DNA of 64,000 bases from an uncultured Eubacteriales bacterium. Lineage in GTDB: Bacteria; Bacillota; Clostridia; Oscillospirales; Oscillospiraceae. The stretch spans positions 93,616 to 157,615 of the forward strand of contig ONEB01000003.1 in assembly GCA_900316745.1 (NCBI GenBank). Direction: 5' to 3'. A program made the position numbers and the translations under genes. Shown here piece after piece: positions 43,964 through 52,396 of this stretch; position 1 is the first letter of the stretch; the number at the start of each line of letters is the position of its first letter. The notes beneath the pieces were generated by a model, which was not told the origin of the DNA, did no database searches, and saw only the letters and a list, made by a program, of their open reading frames with translations.

Positions 43964-44010
43964 AACGCGGCGTGCATAGATCCAACGGAGGGCTATGCGC
44001 GCCGCGTTAT
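43964..44010. other. Imperfect inverted repeat between convergent genes
   Basis: AACGCGGCG-GCATAG and CTATGC-CGCCGCGTT flank a 13-base loop with one mismatch. No T tract, so a weak terminator at best. Confidence 0.45.
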
Positions 44011-44021
44011 CCTGTTGTCGT

Positions 44022-44729
44022 TCAGCTCCGGCGTTCGGACAGGTGCTGCACGAACTGGACCTCATCCAAATCGTTCATTGCTTTCATGGCAAGATCGATA
44101 TCCAGATCGTGATCGAGCATCTCAATCTCCAGACGATAGCCTGTGTAATCTTCCCCGCTCGATCCGAACGGCTCGATCGAATTAAGCTGCATACCGATCG
44201 CGCTGAGACTCTTCATCAAATGGCTCAGGCGCAAATCCGGTGAAAGCTCCATGTACACGGTCAGAGCATGTGCTGTCTTGACATGCATCGCGTCCAGCTT
44301 ATACAGCGGAACCAGCGCAATGTAAATGATTACACACATCAAAATGGCGCACTCCAGATAGCCCGCGCCGGCGCAAAGACCCATGCCTGCGGTCGCCCAC
44401 AGGCCCGCGGCAGTTGTAAGGCCGGTGACGTGATTGCGGTTTTTCATGATGCTGCCCGCGCCGAGGAAGCCGATGCCGCTCACGACCTGCGCCGGAACAC
44501 GCATCGTGTCGCCCGAAACGCCGAGAATCTCAATGCTGAACTGCGACATGAGCACCGTGGAAGCCGCGCCGAGGCACACCAGAACATGCGTACGGATTCC
44601 GGCAGGGCGATGATACTTTCCGCGGGAATATCCGACCACACCGCCGCAGATGCACGCGGTCAGAAAACGCAAAAGCAGCGTCAACGGCGAAAGGCCTCGC
44701 AGGAAAGGCAGGATTGCCATCAGGGTCAT
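44022..44729 (-). CDS. MgtC/SapB family membrane protein
   Basis: 235 residues. Four to five membrane helices in the first 145 residues carry the family signature (GYSRGKYHRPAGIRTHVLVCLGA region, GIGFLGAGSI, GLTTAAGLW). A C-terminal ACT-like cytoplasmic domain follows (about 155-235). Members are linked to magnesium limitation and to inhibition of F-type ATPase in pathogens; role here unknown. GGGAAGTG precedes the ATG. Confidence 0.9.
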   Translation of the reverse strand: MTLMAILPFLRGLSPLTLLLRFLTACICGGVVGYSRGKYHRPAGIRTHVLVCLGAASTVLMSQFSIEILGVSGDTMRVPAQVVSGIGFLGAGSIMKNRNHVTGLTTAAGLWATAGMGLCAGAGYLECAILMCVIIYIALVPLYKLDAMHVKTAHALTVYMELSPDLRLSHLMKSLSAIGMQLNSIEPFGSSGEDYTGYRLEIEMLDHDLDIDLAMKAMNDLDEVQFVQHLSERRS

Positions 44730-44757
44730 TGTGTATCACTTCCCTATTGAAAATCTT

Positions 44758-45447
44758 TCATTCAATGGATCTTAACAGCGGCTCCAGTTCCCTGAGCGCA
44801 TGAATCTCATAATCCGCCGGTGTCTCGCTGTCAGCCGGTTTGCCGTGCGGGTTAAACCAGCAGGTACGGATCGAGGCGTTGATGCCGCCGCGGATGTCCG
44901 AGGTCAGGCTGTCGCCGACAATGATCGCGCGTTCACGGCAAAAGCCCGGGATCTGCGCAAAACAGTGGTCAAAGAAAACGCGGCTCGGCTTATCAGCGCC
45001 AAGCTGTTCCGAGATAAACATCGCGCGAAAGTACCGCCCGATATCGGCGCTTTTCAAGCGCCCCTGCTGCACGCGAAGATTCCCGTTTGAAACCAGATAC
45101 AGAGCATAACGGTTCGAGAGCGATTGCAGCATCTCTTCGGCGCCCACGATGAAATAATGCCCCTTTGACAGGCGCGCTTCATACAGCCGCTGCGCCTTGT
45201 CGCAGGACCGCTGCACGCCGATTATATCAAAAAACCGCGCAAAACGCGTTGTCAGCACTTGCGCTCGCGTGATCTCCCCTGCCTCAAGACGCCGCCACTG
45301 CTCGGCGTTGATGCGGCTGTAAAGCGTGAGCCGCTCCGCTGTCGGCTCGATGTCAAGGACGCGAAGCGTATCGCCAAGCGCCAGAGCCTCCGCCTTATGA
45401 AAATCAAGGATCGTATCGTCCAGATCCAAAAAAACAAACTCGATCAT
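44758..45447 (-). CDS. HAD-superfamily phosphatase (YjjG-like nucleotidase)
   Basis: 229 residues. Catalytic DLDDTILDF (8-16), motif II SNG (about 119), Lys in ADKPSR and the GDSLTSDI motif (about 177-184) are complete. The overall pattern resembles YjjG pyrimidine 5'-nucleotidase, which clears non-canonical nucleotides. The stop overlaps, within 4 bases, the end region of ogt upstream. Confidence 0.87.
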   Translation of the reverse strand: MIEFVFLDLDDTILDFHKAEALALGDTLRVLDIEPTAERLTLYSRINAEQWRRLEAGEITRAQVLTTRFARFFDIIGVQRSCDKAQRLYEARLSKGHYFIVGAEEMLQSLSNRYALYLVSNGNLRVQQGRLKSADIGRYFRAMFISEQLGADKPSRVFFDHCFAQIPGFCRERAIIVGDSLTSDIRGGINASIRTCWFNPHGKPADSETPADYEIHALRELEPLLRSIE

Positions 45448-45950
45448 AGTATGCTGTTACCCGACTCATGCAGCAATAGCCTGCGCTTTCTGTCGAGCCC
45501 GCCCGCATAGCCGGTCAGGCTGCCATCCGCGCCAAGCACTCGATGACATGGTATGATCACGGAAATCGGATTATGTCCGACAGCGCCGCCGACCGCCTGT
45601 GCCGACACGTTTTTCCCGCTTTCGGCTGCAAGCCGGTTTGCGATCGCACCATAGGTCGTAGTCCCGCCATAAGGAATGCTCAGCAGAACTTTAAGCACCG
45701 ACACGCGAAAAGCCGAGCCCTTCAGACAAAGCTGCAGCGCATTGGGGTCCGGGCACATGCCTCGAAAGTAGGCATCCAGCCATTCACACGCCCTGACAAG
45801 CGCCGGGTCTTCTTCCTCAGTGACACGATCACTTTTGAGAAAAGAGCCGTAGTATTTTGCGCTCTCAAACCATGCGCCGATCAGCTTCTCATCCTCTGCG
45901 GCAAGCAGCAGATCGCCGAGCGGCGAGTTATAATGGCAGACATGGATCAT
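45444..45950 (-). CDS. ogt: Methylated-DNA-protein-cysteine S-methyltransferase
   Basis: 168 residues. The active-site motif IIPCHRVLG (Cys near 137) and the preceding helix-turn-helix (TTTYGAIANRLA) are intact. It directly reverses O6-methylguanine. ATG 45950 has AGGAAA upstream and overlaps the upstream gene's stop by 4 bases. Confidence 0.94.
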   Translation of the reverse strand: MIHVCHYNSPLGDLLLAAEDEKLIGAWFESAKYYGSFLKSDRVTEEEDPALVRACEWLDAYFRGMCPDPNALQLCLKGSAFRVSVLKVLLSIPYGGTTTYGAIANRLAAESGKNVSAQAVGGAVGHNPISVIIPCHRVLGADGSLTGYAGGLDRKRRLLLHESGNSIL

Positions 45951-46615
45951 ACAGTTTCCTCTAGCAAAACGGTGCTGCAAATCGAGAGCCCTGCGAGGAC
46001 GCCGCCGCGTTTTGAGACGCCGACCTCCGCTGTGCCGCCCGGCATGCCGATGCCGTATTCCACAACGCCGTCCGGCAGAGACCGCGCAAGATCGATCGCC
46101 GCAGCCGCAGCGGCAAGCCCGCTCGACGGCAGTTCAGGCCATCTGTCATCCACCTTGCAGCGCATAAGGATCATCTCGCCTTTCGGATCGCGCAGGACAA
46201 AAATAGTCGGCTGCGACACAGGCTCAATCAATATCTCATTCTGCGCGACCAAACACGTCACGCCGGGAAATGAAACCGACAGCGCCTCATCAGCTTCTTC
46301 AACCTCCGGAACCGGAAGCACTGCGGTCGCCTTGCCTGCATCGGGCTCAACCACAACCGGGACCACTCCCTCATAGCCGCTGCACTCAGTCATAACGATA
46401 CAGCGGTCATGCGCGCCGCGCTCTGCCGCAAGAGAGAATGCTGCGGCGCAGACCGCGTCCGCGGAGAACAATTCATGCAGCACCTGCACACGCACCTCAC
46501 CACCGGTCTTTGCCGGACAGAGAAAAAGCGCATCGGGTGATGCCGTTTCCGTATCCCGGCTGAGAATGACTGTCCGTCCGTTGACGCGAAGACGCACTTC
46601 AGATGTTCTGCGCAT
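45947..46615 (-). CDS. Protein of unknown function, weak diaminopimelate-epimerase-like pattern
   Basis: 222 residues. I do not recognise a defined family. Two segments, FSADAVCAAAFSLA (about 50) and SSGLAAAAAAIDLA followed by GMPGGTAEVGVS (about 165-200), resemble the paired half-sites of DapF/PhzF-fold epimerases. The second catalytic cysteine is missing and the protein is shorter than DapF, so enzymatic racemisation is unlikely. It overlaps the upstream lipoprotein gene by 17 bases and lacks a clear ribosome site, so the start could be slightly downstream (GTG near 46597). Coupled to ogt. Confidence 0.55.
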   Translation of the reverse strand: MRRTSEVRLRVNGRTVILSRDTETASPDALFLCPAKTGGEVRVQVLHELFSADAVCAAAFSLAAERGAHDRCIVMTECSGYEGVVPVVVEPDAGKATAVLPVPEVEEADEALSVSFPGVTCLVAQNEILIEPVSQPTIFVLRDPKGEMILMRCKVDDRWPELPSSGLAAAAAAIDLARSLPDGVVEYGIGMPGGTAEVGVSKRGGVLAGLSICSTVLLEETV

Positions 46616-47039
46616 GGAGAAATACCACGTCTTTCAGGATGCAGCCATCGTCCTCACCAAGCACGACGAGGTCCCAGCTGCCGTCTTCCTGCGGCGTCAG
46701 AAAGGCTTTGTTCGCCATATTCAGCTCAGAGCCCGTCACCTCAACGGTAGTTTTGTCTCTCGCCTGAACAGACACTTCTCCGATCCAGGAGGCGTCGATA
46801 TCCCCTGCCTGCAATACGCTGCTGATGAGGATTCCGGTGGTATCCACGTCGATCTGATCGCCGTCACCATTCAGAGTTACACCCTGAACCGGCTCTGTCG
46901 GAAGACTGGTCAGCTCCACGGTTTTGGACAGCGCGTTGCCCTGACGAACTTTTACAGATCCCTTGGCAGCTGTACACGCGGTCAGCAGCACCGCAGAGAG
47001 CACCAGGCACAATATCGCAGAAAACTTGCGTGTAAACAC
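46599..47039 (-). CDS. Small lipoprotein of unknown function
   Basis: About 146 residues. A hydrophobic N terminus with lipobox LTAC (Cys near 22) precedes a beta-rich domain without recognisable motifs (about 30-146). It is probably anchored at the outer face of the membrane. Two GTG starts are possible: 47039 (AAAGGA 10 bases upstream) and 47048 (too close to that site); I chose 47039. First gene of a four-gene minus-strand run ending with the HAD phosphatase. Confidence 0.65.
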   Translation of the reverse strand: MFTRKFSAILCLVLSAVLLTACTAAKGSVKVRQGNALSKTVELTSLPTEPVQGVTLNGDGDQIDVDTTGILISSVLQAGDIDASWIGEVSVQARDKTTVEVTGSELNMANKAFLTPQEDGSWDLVVLGEDDGCILKDVVFLHAQNI

Positions 47040-47098
47040 ACATCGCACTTCCTTTCAAGCCAAAAAAGAAACCCCGCCCGAGAGCGAGGTCAAATGGA

Positions 47099-47187
47099 TG
47101 GCGGAGCGTGAGGGATTCGAACCCCCGTGGGCTTTCACCCTAACGGTTTTCAAGACCGCCCCGTTATGACCGCTTCGGTAACGCTCC
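47099..47187 (-). tRNA. tRNA-Ser (TGA)
   Basis: Class II tRNA of 89 bases with long variable arm, GGAGCGT/ACGCTCC acceptor, anticodon loop CTTGAAA (anticodon TGA), T-loop TTCGAATC, encoded CCA. Confidence 0.95.
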
Positions 47188-47235
47188 GTATCAATGCTGC
47201 AAGCACAGATGGAACGTGCTTACAAGCTAAAAGAT

Positions 47236-47264
47236 ATAATAAACCCCGCAGTCTAAAAAATCAA
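47236..47264 (-). promoter_or_regulatory. tRNA-Ser promoter
   Basis: Minus-strand TTGATT (47264-47259), 17-base spacer, TATTAT (47241-47236). Confidence 0.65.
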
Positions 47265-47280
47265 GTACCATTCCATGTCA

Positions 47281-47320
47281 GAACGCTGTCTGAACGAGCA
47301 TTCTCATTCAGACAGCGTTC
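47281..47320. repeat. 14-base perfect inverted repeat
   Basis: GAACGCTGTCTGAA, a 12-base loop, then the exact complement. It lies after the zinc-ribbon gene stop and upstream of the tRNA-Ser promoter. It could terminate the zinc-ribbon transcript, but there is no T tract. Confidence 0.6.
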
Positions 47321-47343
47321 CGGTATATCAGGTTCTTTTCCAA

Positions 47344-48183
47344 TCAAAGCTTTGTACCGCAGTTCATGCAGAACGCGTCGTCCGGCTCGATCGGCGCGCC
47401 GCAGCCCGGGCAGGTCATCTGAACGGGCGCAGCCGGTGCGCTGTCGTCCGGCACTTCTTCGGCTGCCTCAACCGCAGCAGGCTCAGCTTCCGTCGGCGTT
47501 TCCTCTGCGGGCAACTCCTGAGCCGGCGCGGGATCGACAGCTTCGGCGGCTTCGCCTGCAGGCGCCGGAGTAAACGCCGCCGGCTCCCCGAACGCTTCGG
47601 GCGCGGAAAATCCCATCGGCATCTCCGGCTCGGAGGCCTCAGGCGCAACAGGCGGAACGATCGGATCAGGCGCAGGAGGCGCAGACTCAGCAGGCACGGG
47701 AGGAACGACCGGCGCAGGCGCAGTTTTCGCCACGGGACGACCGCAGTTCGTGCAGAAACGCATACCCTGCTCCAGAATTGTGCCGCAGCTGGCACACACC
47801 AGGACGTCACCGGAGACAGCGGGTTTTTCCGCCGGCATCGGCGCGCCGCAGAGCGCACAGAATGCACTCGACGCGCTCACTTCCGCTCCGCACTTCGGGC
47901 AGGAGCGAACGCCCTTGATTCTCTGAATCTGCTCGCGGCAGGCGCGGATCGTCTCCTCGGAATCGCCGACAGACTGCACGAGCGACGCAAACTCCGGCTC
48001 GGGAGCGTCCCGATGCAGGGATGCGTAGAGCTTGCCGATCTGCAGATATGCGGCATTGATCTTCTTTTCTTCATCGTTGATCTGCGCATTCAGACGCGAC
48101 GTATCTGACATCTCGCCGGTCTTCTGGATCATCTTCTGTCCGGCTTCGGAAACCTTGCGCCCGATGTTATCAAAAAAAGCCAT
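47344..48183 (-). CDS. Zinc-ribbon protein with Pro/Ala-rich linker
   Basis: 279 residues. An N-terminal helical coiled-coil region (about 1-85) is followed by three zinc ribbons: CPKCG ... CALCG (about 97-115), CASCG ... CTNCG (about 129-148) and CPGCG ... CMNCG at the very C terminus. A low-complexity Pro/Ala/Glu linker of about 110 residues separates the second and third. It resembles widespread clostridial zinc-ribbon proteins of unknown role; a scaffolding or nucleic-acid function is possible. Confidence 0.75.
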   Translation of the reverse strand: MAFFDNIGRKVSEAGQKMIQKTGEMSDTSRLNAQINDEEKKINAAYLQIGKLYASLHRDAPEPEFASLVQSVGDSEETIRACREQIQRIKGVRSCPKCGAEVSASSAFCALCGAPMPAEKPAVSGDVLVCASCGTILEQGMRFCTNCGRPVAKTAPAPVVPPVPAESAPPAPDPIVPPVAPEASEPEMPMGFSAPEAFGEPAAFTPAPAGEAAEAVDPAPAQELPAEETPTEAEPAAVEAAEEVPDDSAPAAPVQMTCPGCGAPIEPDDAFCMNCGTKL

Positions 48184-48241
48184 AGCGGTTCCTCACTTTC
48201 TGGTACAATTCGATCGTAGGAATGGAACAGTATTTGGTTAT

Positions 48242-48271
48242 AAAATAGCACACGGCGCAATCCCTTGTCAA
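48242..48271 (-). promoter_or_regulatory. Promoter of the zinc-ribbon gene
   Basis: Minus-strand TTGACA (48271-48266), 18-base spacer, TATTTT (48247-48242). Confidence 0.5.
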
Positions 48272-48324
48272 TTCCAAGTGACCGTTTTCGAACAGAGGTT
48301 TTGGTTTTGTCAATTACAAGATAA

Positions 48325-48357
48325 ATCCGGACAAGGATTTCATCCCTGTCCGGACAT
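48325..48357 (-). terminator. Hairpin after the ABC-transporter operon
   Basis: TCCGGACAAGG can pair with CCCTGTCCGGA around a short loop just after the substrate-binding-protein stop; the T tract on the minus strand is weak. Confidence 0.5.
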
Positions 48358-48359
48358 GT

Positions 48360-49352
48360 TCAGTGCACAGCTTTTTCGGCAAAGCTGTTATCTACGAGCT
48401 GGTCAAATTTCACCCATTCATGATGCTGCAGGACGCCCGCCGTCTCCATGACAGTCTCGAGCCGCTCCAGCGCCTGCTGCTCCATGACAGGCGTTGCGTT
48501 CCATGCGTCGATGTCGACATATCGCTGCACGACTTTCGTGAGCGTTTCCACAGAGGTATCCGGAAACTGCGGCGCAATGATTTCCGCCACCTCAGCGGCG
48601 GAGTGCGTCTGCACAAAGTCAAGCGCCTTTGCGATTGCGTTCGTAAAGCGCTGCACCGTGTCGCCGTTGTCCGTGAGGAAAGACTTTGCCGCGAAGTAAG
48701 CCGTATAAGGGATCTCGCCGCTCTCCGCGCCGATAGAAGTGAGCACATAGCCCTGACCCGCTGCTTCAATTTCCGTCGCGGTGGGCTCAAAGAGGGTCAC
48801 AAAGTCCCCGTTGCCGCCCGTAAAAGCGCCGGCCATCATGTTGAACTGTACCGTCGTGTCGACATTGGCATCCTCACCGGGGACAACGCCGTTTTCACGC
48901 ATCACATATTCAAGCGTCATCTCCGGCACACCGCCGGCTCGACCGCCGATGATCGTTTTGCCGCGCAGCAAATCCCAGGAGAAGTCGGTTTTCTCACGAC
49001 CTACGAGAAACGAGCCGTCGCGCTTCGTCATCTGCGCGAAAACGACGGGGGCATCTTCCTTGCCCTGATTGTGCACATAGATCGCCGCTTCAGGCCCGGC
49101 AAAGCCGATATCCGCCTCACCGGTGAGCACCGAGGTCATGACCTTATCCGCGCCGCCGCCGTTGATGAGCTCCACATCCAGACCCTCATCTGCAAAATAG
49201 CCGTTCTCGATCGCCACATACTGCGGCGCATAGAACACAGAATGCGTTACCTCGCTGAGCACGATATGCTGCGTCCCCTGTCCCTGCACACCGCACGCGG
49301 CACAGCAGCCGACCAACAGCACTGCCAGAAGCAGCACAAGTCCTTTTTTCAT
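48360..49352 (-). CDS. ABC transporter substrate-binding lipoprotein (NMT1/SsuA-like)
   Basis: 330 residues. Signal peptide with lipobox (CCAAC, Cys near 20) and the periplasmic-binding fold of the NMT1/THI5/SsuA group: FYAPQYVAIENGYFADEGLDVEL (N-terminal lobe), GEADIGFAGPEAA and TTVQFNMMAGAFTGGNGDFVTL. This group binds aliphatic sulfonates, nitrate, taurine or thiamine-pyrimidine precursors. Substrate cannot be decided; no thiamine riboswitch is present. ATG follows the permease stop directly. Confidence 0.87.
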   Translation of the reverse strand: MKKGLVLLLAVLLVGCCAACGVQGQGTQHIVLSEVTHSVFYAPQYVAIENGYFADEGLDVELINGGGADKVMTSVLTGEADIGFAGPEAAIYVHNQGKEDAPVVFAQMTKRDGSFLVGREKTDFSWDLLRGKTIIGGRAGGVPEMTLEYVMRENGVVPGEDANVDTTVQFNMMAGAFTGGNGDFVTLFEPTATEIEAAGQGYVLTSIGAESGEIPYTAYFAAKSFLTDNGDTVQRFTNAIAKALDFVQTHSAAEVAEIIAPQFPDTSVETLTKVVQRYVDIDAWNATPVMEQQALERLETVMETAGVLQHHEWVKFDQLVDNSFAEKAVH

Positions 49353-50171
49353 TCAATTCACTCCCATTCTTCGCTTTACGGCGCGCTCGAGCAGCAGCAC
49401 TGCCTGATACATCACCACAGCAGCCGCCGCCAGAAGCAGCACCGAAGCCATCACAAGATCCATGTTGAAAACCTGTGATCCATATACGATCAAATATCCA
49501 AGACCAGCTTTGGACACCAGAAACTCGCCCATGATCACGCCGACCCACGCAAGCCCCACATTGACGCGCAGCGTATTGAACAGCGCAGAGTAATTTCCCG
49601 GAATCACGAGGGTGTGCAGCGTCTGCCATTTGGAGGCGCCAAGCGTCTGCATCAGGCGCAGCTTCTCCCGATCCGTGCCGCAGAACGCGACATACATATT
49701 CAGGATCGTCACAAACAGGGAGATCGCGATCGTCATGGCGATGATCGAGCTCGTACCCGCCCCGATCCAGACAATAAAGATCGGGCCCAGCGCTGTTTTG
49801 GGCAGCGCATTGAGCACGACGAGATACGGATCCAGCACGCGAGAGAGCGTTTCACTCCACCACAGCAGAACCGCGATCAGAATACCAAGCAGCGTCCCGA
49901 ACAGAAAGCCGACGATCGTTTCCATACATGATGCGCCGAGGTGCATCCAGAGATCGCCGGAACGGTACAGCCCCGCGAGCGTGCGAAGCACACGGCTCGG
50001 CGTGCTGACGATAAAGGCATCCACCACGCCGGCGCGCGCGGTGATCTCCCACTGCGCGAGAAATACGACCAGAACGAGGACGCGCAGAACGATCACCTTG
50101 CGTGCCTTGCGCCGTCTTTGCAGCAGATATGCCGCGCGTTCGGAAGACAGATTGGTTTCAGACATTGACAT
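49353..50171 (-). CDS. ABC transporter permease (SsuC/TauC type)
   Basis: 272 residues, about six membrane helices, with the permease EAA-type loop (about 185-205, LMQTLGASKWQTLHTLVIPG). BPD_transp_1 family. Its start overlaps the ATPase gene end by 14 bases; a second in-frame ATG at 50165 has a slightly better-spaced GGGGGAG. Confidence 0.9.
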   Translation of the reverse strand: MSMSETNLSSERAAYLLQRRRKARKVIVLRVLVLVVFLAQWEITARAGVVDAFIVSTPSRVLRTLAGLYRSGDLWMHLGASCMETIVGFLFGTLLGILIAVLLWWSETLSRVLDPYLVVLNALPKTALGPIFIVWIGAGTSSIIAMTIAISLFVTILNMYVAFCGTDREKLRLMQTLGASKWQTLHTLVIPGNYSALFNTLRVNVGLAWVGVIMGEFLVSKAGLGYLIVYGSQVFNMDLVMASVLLLAAAAVVMYQAVLLLERAVKRRMGVN

Positions 50172-50916
50172 CCAGCTCCCCCCAAATCTCCCGAAAAAGC
50201 TCCTGAAACGCGCTCAGGCCGCGCCGCTCCATCGCGCCGACGCCGCGAAAGCTATCCAGGGTATGGATATTTCGCACCTCGCCCGGCCGATGCGACAGCA
50301 CAACGATCTGATCGGACATGCTGATTGCTTCTGAGATATCATGCGTCACCAGCAGCGCCGTCTTGTGCGTCTTTCGAATGATCCCTGAGATATCCGCGGA
50401 AACCGCAAGCCGGGTCTGATAGTCCAGCGCCGAAAAAGGTTCATCCAGCAGCAAGACCTCCGGCTCAACAGCAAGCGTTCGGATCAGCGCACAGCGCTGT
50501 CGCATACCGCCGGAGAGCTGACTCGGCGGCTTTTTGGCAAAGCCTGTAAGCGCATACTGCGCCAGCAGCCGACCGACCTCCGCCTGACGGCGCGGTGTAT
50601 TCTCGCCGCGGATCTCAGGTCCCAGCAGGACGTTGCGCCAAATGGTACGCCATTCGAAGAGCTGATCCCGCTGCGGCATCAGGCCGATCTTTTCGCTCGG
50701 CTTGGAAAGCGTTTGCCCGTCAAACAGGATCTCGCCCGAAGTCGGCTGCTCCAGACCGGCAATGATGCTCAGAAGTGTGGATTTCCCGCAGCCCGAGGGC
50801 CCTACAATCGTGACAAACGAACCATCTTCCACATCGAAAGAAACGTCTCGCAGCGCCTCCACCTCACCCTCCGGCGACTGGTAGGTCATCGAGATGTTTT
50901 TCAGCTCGATGCGCAA
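50158..50916 (-). CDS. ABC transporter ATP-binding protein (SsuB/TauB type)
   Basis: 252 residues. Walker A GPSGCGKST (about 36-44), Q loop, signature LSGGMRQR (about 136-143), Walker B LLLDEPFSALD and the His switch (THD) are intact. I prefer a TTG start at 50916 with AGGAGG 7 bases upstream; a GTG at 50934 is in frame but includes that site within the coding region. First gene of the transporter operon. Confidence 0.93.
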   Translation of the reverse strand: MRIELKNISMTYQSPEGEVEALRDVSFDVEDGSFVTIVGPSGCGKSTLLSIIAGLEQPTSGEILFDGQTLSKPSEKIGLMPQRDQLFEWRTIWRNVLLGPEIRGENTPRRQAEVGRLLAQYALTGFAKKPPSQLSGGMRQRCALIRTLAVEPEVLLLDEPFSALDYQTRLAVSADISGIIRKTHKTALLVTHDISEAISMSDQIVVLSHRPGEVRNIHTLDSFRGVGAMERRGLSAFQELFREIWGELDVNV

Positions 50917-50997
50917 GTCTCTTCCTCCTTTCACATCTTACTCATCAGAAACGCGCTTCGAATCATTCTATGGAGCTTGATCTGCAAACGTGATAAT

Positions 50998-51031
50998 GCC
51001 CCGGCGCCGCATTACGCGATGCCGGGGCATG
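50998..51031. terminator. Hairpin after the CoA-transferase gene
   Basis: ATGCCCCGGC and GCCGGGGCAT form a stem about 17 bases after the CoA-transferase stop. No T tract. Confidence 0.45.
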
Positions 51032-51047
51032 CAAGGAATCTGCTCGG

Positions 51048-52385
51048 TTATTCAGGAAGCTTGTTGGTTCTTCTCCAGATGTGCTGCCGCTCAGCGGCGC
51101 GGATGAGCTCCTCCCGGAAATCCGGATGCGCCACACTGATCAGCCGCTCGGCGCGCTCCCAGGTACAGCAGCCGGTGAGATTCACGACGCCCTGCTCGGT
51201 GCACATGTAATACGCCTGACTGCGGGGAGACGTGACGATGTCACCCTGAAAATACGGGACGATGCGCGAGTGCTTTGTGCCGCTCTTGTCCGTAAAAGTG
51301 CTGGTCATGCAGATAAACGCCTTTCCGCCGCGCGACATGGCGGCGCCGGTGAGAAAGTCCAGCTGCCCGCCCGTGCCGCTGATATGGCGCAGGCCGGCGG
51401 ACTCAGAGGCGATCTGACCGTACAGGTCCGCCGAGATACAGCTGTTGATCGAGACCATATTGTCAAGCTCTCCGATCACCTCGGGCGCATTGACATACTT
51501 CAGCGGACACGCCATGATGCCGGGATTGTCATCCAGCCAGTCATACAGCCGCTCAGAGCCGAATGCGATGCCGAGAACGCCTTTTCCCGGGTAAACCGTC
51601 TTGCGCTTGTTCGTAAGAACACCCGCCTCGGAAAGATCCAGATACGCATCGGAGCAGAGCTCGGTGTGCATACCGAGATCGCGCAGTCCGGATTTGGCAA
51701 GGAGTTTTCCGAGCGCGTCCGGCATGCCGCCGATGCCGAGCTGCACTGTCGCGCCGTCCACAATATACGGCAGGATCAGAGAAGCGATCGCCTCATCCGT
51801 CTCAGAGGGAGTATGCTCCGGCATATTGTAGAGCGGCGGGTGCTCCCCCTCTACAATAAAGTCAGCCTCGGAGATGTGGATGACCTCGTCAAAGCCGCCG
51901 TGCAGACGCGGCAGGTGCTCGTTAACCTCCAGGATGACAATCTGCGCCTTGTCGAGGATGCCCTTTGCAACGCCGGTTGCGCAGGAGAGGTTGAAATACC
52001 CGTGCCGATCCATCGGCGTGACCGAGAGCATTGCGACGTTCACGGTGAGAAAGTGCTTATAATACTCCGTCACGTTGCGGAAAATCATCGGGATATAGTA
52101 GCAAAGCCCCTTGTCGGCAAGCTTTCGCTCATAGGCGGAGCAATGCCAGGAATGATAGGTAAAATGCGCCTGCTCCGGGTCCTGCTCCACAATCTGGAGC
52201 GGGCCGAAGAGCAGATTGCCGCGCACTTTCACGTCCTGCAGCTCGGTTCTCTTTGCCAGAGCAACGTCGAGCAGCTGCGGCATGCTCAGAGCCGTCCCGT
52301 AGTCCACCCAATCGCCGCTGTTGACAACGCGCACCGCCTCTTCGGGCGTGCGGAGCTTCGCACGATATTCAGAGCGATAATCCAT
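51048..52385 (-). CDS. Acetyl-CoA hydrolase/transferase family protein (butyryl-CoA:acetate or 4-hydroxybutyrate CoA-transferase)
   Basis: 445 residues, both family-I CoA-transferase domains. The probable catalytic Glu lies in GMHTELCSD (about 238-246), matching the position used in 4-hydroxybutyrate CoA-transferase. GIGGMPDALG and GTGGQLDFLTGAAMSRGG are typical of gut butyrate producers' But enzymes. It would transfer CoA from butyryl-CoA to acetate, the last step of butyrate formation; 4-hydroxybutyrate or another acid is possible. It lies 11 bases after the asparaginase stop and may be co-transcribed with it. Confidence 0.85.
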   Translation of the reverse strand: MDYRSEYRAKLRTPEEAVRVVNSGDWVDYGTALSMPQLLDVALAKRTELQDVKVRGNLLFGPLQIVEQDPEQAHFTYHSWHCSAYERKLADKGLCYYIPMIFRNVTEYYKHFLTVNVAMLSVTPMDRHGYFNLSCATGVAKGILDKAQIVILEVNEHLPRLHGGFDEVIHISEADFIVEGEHPPLYNMPEHTPSETDEAIASLILPYIVDGATVQLGIGGMPDALGKLLAKSGLRDLGMHTELCSDAYLDLSEAGVLTNKRKTVYPGKGVLGIAFGSERLYDWLDDNPGIMACPLKYVNAPEVIGELDNMVSINSCISADLYGQIASESAGLRHISGTGGQLDFLTGAAMSRGGKAFICMTSTFTDKSGTKHSRIVPYFQGDIVTSPRSQAYYMCTEQGVVNLTGCCTWERAERLISVAHPDFREELIRAAERQHIWRRTNKLPE

Positions 52386-52396
52386 GGCTCACCCTC

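Noticed and set aside
50917-51047. Possible thiamine (TPP) riboswitch upstream of the NMT1/SsuA-type transporter
   Set aside because: No CTGAGA or ACCTGA core motifs; only a GC-rich hairpin that follows the CoA-transferase gene.
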